Positions 41,530 through 45,529 of a stretch of 45,529 bases of DNA are shown piece by piece. The notes beneath the pieces were generated by a model that did no database searches, was not told the origin of the DNA, and saw nothing but the letters and a program-made list of their open reading frames with translations. The stretch is from Pleurotus ostreatus/Saccharomyces cerevisiae fusant (lineage: Eukaryota > Opisthokonta): NCBI GenBank assembly GCA_024196135.1, contig JAMQCK010000170.1, forward strand, positions 1-45,529. The letters run 5' to 3'. A program made the position numbers and the translations under genes. How positions within the stretch are numbered: position 1 is the first letter of the stretch; each line of letters begins with the position of its first letter.

Positions 41530-44500
41530 TTATTGGGGCCGGTTTTGTACGTATGTCTGAGCTGTAGTATAGAAACGTCGGTCCAATATCTGATTTTGAA
41601 CTTCACGGTGCTCGGTGGGCGCATACGGCGGGACAGAGGCATTCTGCTGCGGGTTCGGGTAATGGGTGTTCATAGGAGGTGGTGGATAGTAGTTTGCGCC
41701 ATGCATGGCGTGCGAAGCGGTGTACGAAACTGGAAAATGAGTGCCATATGCGAAAGGAATCGGTGGGGGGTATTGTAAGGAATGTAGGTATGCTGACGAG
41801 CCTGCGACGCGAGTTTCCGGGTCTAGTGAAGGTCCGCCAGGTCCGGCGAGTATCCTTGAGGGCGCGGGAGGTCCTGCGGTCCGTGCGTCGAGCGCGGTCT
41901 GCGAGCGCGGTCGCTTGTCAAGCGACGCAGGCGCCACCTCGGCCTCCTCCACGGCGGGTCGTTTCGTGCGACTCTTGCCTGTTGTTCTCGTCCCCGTCTG
42001 ATCTGCGACTCTCCGGCGCTCTAGCACCATACTAAGGAACCGTTCGCGCGAGATCCCGCTATCCGGGCGTTGTGTCCGAGGGCAGAGGAAGTGGAGGGTG
42101 GAGGCACTGCGCAGCTGAGCTAGATTGAGAAGCCGGTCCTCAGGCGAATCGTGGGTGACCTCCAACCCGTGCTCTTTCATCTCCTGTCGCTCCTTGCGCT
42201 GTACACGAGTGGGAGTCACTCTACAGTCGTGGCTGGCGCAGTCGTGAATGGTGCCAATTGCCGCAAGACATTTGTCAATTGACACCCATATCGGCCGACT
42301 CGTGTCATCAGCACGTACGGAGGGAAAGTAATAAGGCTTTGCAACGTCGCCTATGACGCACGGCTGTAGCAAGAGGCCCAGTACTCTTTCGGGCAGCCCC
42401 CCTGCAATAATCTCGATAACACGAGCGACGCGCGGCAGGTCTTGTTCATCGTTGGTGAGGCGTATCAGGATGAAGCCATTGACACATGCCTCATCCCTAG
42501 ATTCCAGGACAACGCTCTTGCAGAAGCGGAAAGTCTCCTTCGGACTCGGGAGAGGAGAATTATAGCCAGCCGCGCCCGCTCTTGTGGCAGACCACAAGAC
42601 GGGAGGCTGCCTGCGTTGGGGGGAGAAGACACCTGCACTCAAAGTCAGAAAAAGGACGTTAATCAGTAGTACGTCGGCAGGAGCGCACCTCCTTGAAGCG
42701 GGGCCTTCAAATCGGACATACCCATGAGCTTCGCGTAAAGGGGATCATCCGGGAAGTCCATAACCCTCTTGCCAGCCTGTCGCCACACAACAGCCCCCTG
42801 CGCCAAGGCTTCCGGGTCTTGTACATACCCACCGCTGACGAGGTGGCGAACAGTGTGCATGCGAGCGAAAGAGGAGCCAATGTCGGTGCTAGGTGCATGT
42901 CGAGATGAGTGGATACTCCGAAGGCGGATGACGAAGTTGTAAGATTCAAAGGACTCGGTAGCGCTGTGTAGAGCTGGCCCAAAACGACGGACGTGTTCTG
43001 CTATGTGGAGGAGAATGTGGAACTTGGGCTTATTGAACCATTGGGTCGTCCACATGGCGGTACACGCAAGGAAGTCCTGCACCGCGAACTCGAGGTCTGC
43101 CTGGTTGTATTCGGGTCAGAATGCGGCTCACAGCAACTGATCAAGCCTTGAAATACTCACCAAGTACCTTGTTTTGTTCTCAATTGTTGGTTGGAATGCG
43201 AGAGGTGCGAGCCGACAAAGCGCTAGCCACGTCTCATAGGCCTCGGTGGGTATGAGTCCCAGCAAGACGCTTGGGGCGAGCTGCAGGATGACACGGAAAT
43301 CACGGCCAGTGAGCGATCCGGCGTATTGTACGAGTAGCTGGCCCCGCGCTTTGGGTATGCCGAGTCCAGTCACGTCGAAGCTTTCGATACGAGCCTTCAG
43401 AGTTTCCTTTCCCTCCTGCGAGAGCCTTGAGACGGCATCTCGCCAAAAATATTTGACAAAGCCGAGCAGGAGGACGTGGAGTATTTCCACCGGGGTATCC
43501 CGACAAGGATCGAATTCTGTGGCATCTTTCAGTGGCGAGCAAACCAGACTTTTGCATACAGGAACTCACCTTCGAGGCGAAGCGCGGGATTGAAGATGTT
43601 CTTGGGCATTGTGTCGCGGAGTTTTTTAAGAGCGACCTTGAGGTCCGGCACTGTTCGATCCCCTGCCTGCAGTCTCTCCTTGATACGACCGCACTCTGCA
43701 GAGAGTTTCTCGAAGAAATGTTCGAAATACCTGTCCTTGACGCCGGTTTCTCTCTGCTGCTTCTCCGCGCGTGTTGGAGCGCCATCAAGAACCGCCTCGA
43801 GCTGCTTTTCCAGCGCCGCCAGGACTTCCTCGCGTGTCCGAGCGTTGTCCTCCTGCGGGAACATGAACATGTCAATTCGCTCGCTCTCCACGGTGTCTCC
43901 CGCCTTGCGCGACTTATTGTCGTTGCGTGCGTGGCATGCACGGCAGAAGCACTTCCCCGCCAAGCCGATGTGCGATGCGAACTCGCTCTGCATGGGGTTG
44001 TCCCCATTCATGCCCAGAACCCAAGGAAGAAGCAGCACAACTTCGTGGTGAACACAGTCATATGCTTCGATTCCTCCTTTTTCGCGAATTTCTCTGCGGA
44101 GCAGGTCAATTTATAAGTGTATGTTCGCGAGAAGCGTACATACTTGAGCTTGTCGACAAGGACTTCGAACATCTCGAGGGGCGAAGCGATATTTGAGGTT
44201 GCTAGGAAGTGGATGTTATATAGGAGGTGGATAAGGTCGGGGGGCAAGCCAGCGAGCGTGAAAAGCAGTGAATTATGCTTGTTCCATTTTTTGGAGGTGT
44301 TTCCCGACGTGTCATCGCAAAACATCCAGATCGGAGGGGTATAGACGCGCTTTCCCTTCGCTTGGAGACGAATGGGATGGGGTGCTACAATCGGTGACTT
44401 CAGAAAGCTACCGTCGGGTTGTATGATTCCTGAAGGATCATGATCAACTCGTCTACTACCCATGTTTGAAGTAGAGCCGCACCTTCAATTCGACTCGGTT

Positions 44501-45141
44501 CAGGTAGCTCATAAGTATTGTGGATAGATCGGAGGTCCTCGTAGTTGGCCAAGAAGGACGAGAGAGGGACGTCGAAGCAATCAACACGAGCATCCACCGC
44601 CAATACATCCCCTTCCCGGCACGACACGACACCAAGAGCCCGAACTCTTCCCCAGAGTGATCTGTCCGCGCGCTCAAACCAACGTAACGGCATGACCGCA
44701 TGCACTGTTGACCCAATGGTCACCAACGCAGGCTCCTCAACGTAGTAGTCACGGCCGTTCGCTGCTCGGACCATTGGTCCCGAGAGCGCGGGGTTGACTT
44801 CCTCGCGCCACTTCGATGCGTTATACGGCGCGCTCAGCTTTTCGCCTGAGTCTTCGGCATAGGTACGCAAGTGCGGTCGCACGCAAGGATTGGCCCATTC
44901 CTTCACTGTGTTTCAGTACGATGAGTGCGATGAGTTGGGTCAAAAATACGCACATCTGCAATAATCTTGCCGAAGTCAAGCATAGCAAATGGGCTGCCCA
45001 AAGCGCCCTTGTGCGCGGTATTGGGAGGGCCTAACGTATGCGACACCTCGTCGCGGCATGAGTTCAACTGCCGGACGGTATATGCGATGTCGGCGCCGCA
45101 CTGCCGCGCGAGCCATACTGCGGTGTGTTGGACATCTGGCC
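41530..45141 (-). CDS. Transposon-type protein, 5'-truncated and possibly frameshifted
   Basis: Large multi-exon protein of a repeat family common in mushroom genomes; it is not Gypsy or Copia and I do not know its formal superfamily. Exons traced on minus are about 45141-44954, ~44896-44144 (with a frame break near 44430), 44093-43570, 43525-43161, 43100-42689 and 42632-41530. Marker motifs are WMFCDDTSGNTSKKWNKHN, FLATSNIASPLEMFE, GDNPMQSEFASHIGLAGKCF followed by CRACHA (a C-x2-C pair), DPCRDTPVEILHVLLLGFVK, FNKPKFHILLHIAEHVRRFG, and ESYNFVIRLRSIHSSRHAPS. The C-terminal exon is less conserved, ending in Pro/Tyr/Asn-rich sequence. The first visible exon (DVQHTAVWLARQCGADIAYT…) has no start codon and stops abruptly at the LTR beginning at about 45142. 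The gene is therefore cut by the retrotransposon. Confidence 0.7.
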
Positions 45142-45390
45142 TGTCACATGTTATGACTCACGCATCACATGACGGACACATGGACACACGTGGACACACA
45201 CTACGACATCATATGTTTATTGTTTACATGTCCACTGCATTATCACATGCTACCTACATCCCTGTACATATATAAGGAGGCCCTCTCTGCCCTCCAGAAT
45301 AACAGGTCTTTACCTACCTCTGCACTTGCCTCATATCAAGCTCCTTACCACCAGGTAAGCTGCTAGGCGCGCTTCCCCGCATGCTCAACA
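45142..45390 (+). repeat. 5' LTR of a copia-like retrotransposon
   Basis: It begins TGTCACATG (or TGTTATGAC at 45149) and ends CTCAACA directly before the primer-binding site. It contains TATATAAGG at about 45268-45276, the expected core promoter, with a downstream pyrimidine-rich start region. The second LTR lies beyond the window, so the exact ends are inferred. Confidence 0.7.
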
Positions 45391-45529
45391 GGTTATGAGC
45401 CCCGGTGAGCTGTGACCAGCGCCCCAGTGGCTGCGGCACAATGAGTAGCGCCTCAGTGGCTGCAACTCAAGTCATCTGCGCCCTTGCTGGCTGCGATGAC
45501 GAGCAGCGCCTTGCCTGCTTGCCTGTTCG
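45391..45529 (+). mobile_element. Internal start of the copia-like element (half-tRNA primer site)
   Basis: GGTTATGAGCCCC at 45391-45403 is complementary to the anticodon arm of initiator-methionine tRNA (GGGGCTCATAACC). This is the half-tRNA type of priming known from Drosophila copia and many fungal Ty1/copia elements. It is followed by three to four degenerate copies, about 30 bp apart, of AGCGCCYCAGTGGCTGC (45418, 45447, 45478 and ~45504). An ATG at 45441 opens a frame to the window edge that may be the start of gag. Confidence 0.65.

Overview
This is a nuclear genomic window from a filamentous basidiomycete, most likely an Agaricomycete of the polypore type. Genes on both strands are cut by many short introns (about 46-62 nt, with GTRNGT donors, CTNAC-like branch points and YAG acceptors). 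Proteins include a PAT1 mRNA-decay factor, an OPT peptide transporter, an MFS transporter, a LysM secreted protein, large F-box proteins, and transposon proteins of the kind that fill mushroom genomes. All exon joins below were worked out by hand from reading-frame continuity and splice signals.

Layout. 1-4480: a broken OPT transporter fragment, a small protein of a window-specific family ('family A', copy A1), and an intron-rich 504-residue protein with acidic heptad repeats. 4481-9294 (minus): a full-length OPT oligopeptide transporter. About 10082-15926: a compact 5.8-kb unit bounded by nearly identical ~125-bp inverted repeats, holding a DUF6589-like protein (+) and a RecQ-like helicase (-) that converge with overlapping stop codons. 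It looks like an autonomous DNA transposon and is the most notable item. 16925-19247 (minus): an MFS transporter. 19706-20756: a non-autonomous TIR element flanked by TA. 21054-24167 (+): PAT1. 24616-27196 (+): F-box copy 1. 28010-28811 (minus): secreted two-LysM protein. 30341-31586 (minus): a probable mitochondrial protein of unknown function. 32070-38894: a duplicated two-gene unit, F-box(-)/family A(+) followed by F-box(-)/family A(+), each pair divergent from a short shared promoter; the second F-box gene carries a 7-nt deletion. 39511-41296 (minus): a 494-residue uncharacterised protein. 41530-45141 (minus): a transposon-type protein whose 5' end is cut by the LTR of a copia-like retrotransposon that runs off the right edge.

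Housekeeping genes (PAT1, the transporters) are thus interleaved with at least four mobile or decayed units and with lineage-specific duplicated families. This mosaic suggests an accessory, rapidly changing segment. Family names rest on recalled motifs; no database search was possible.
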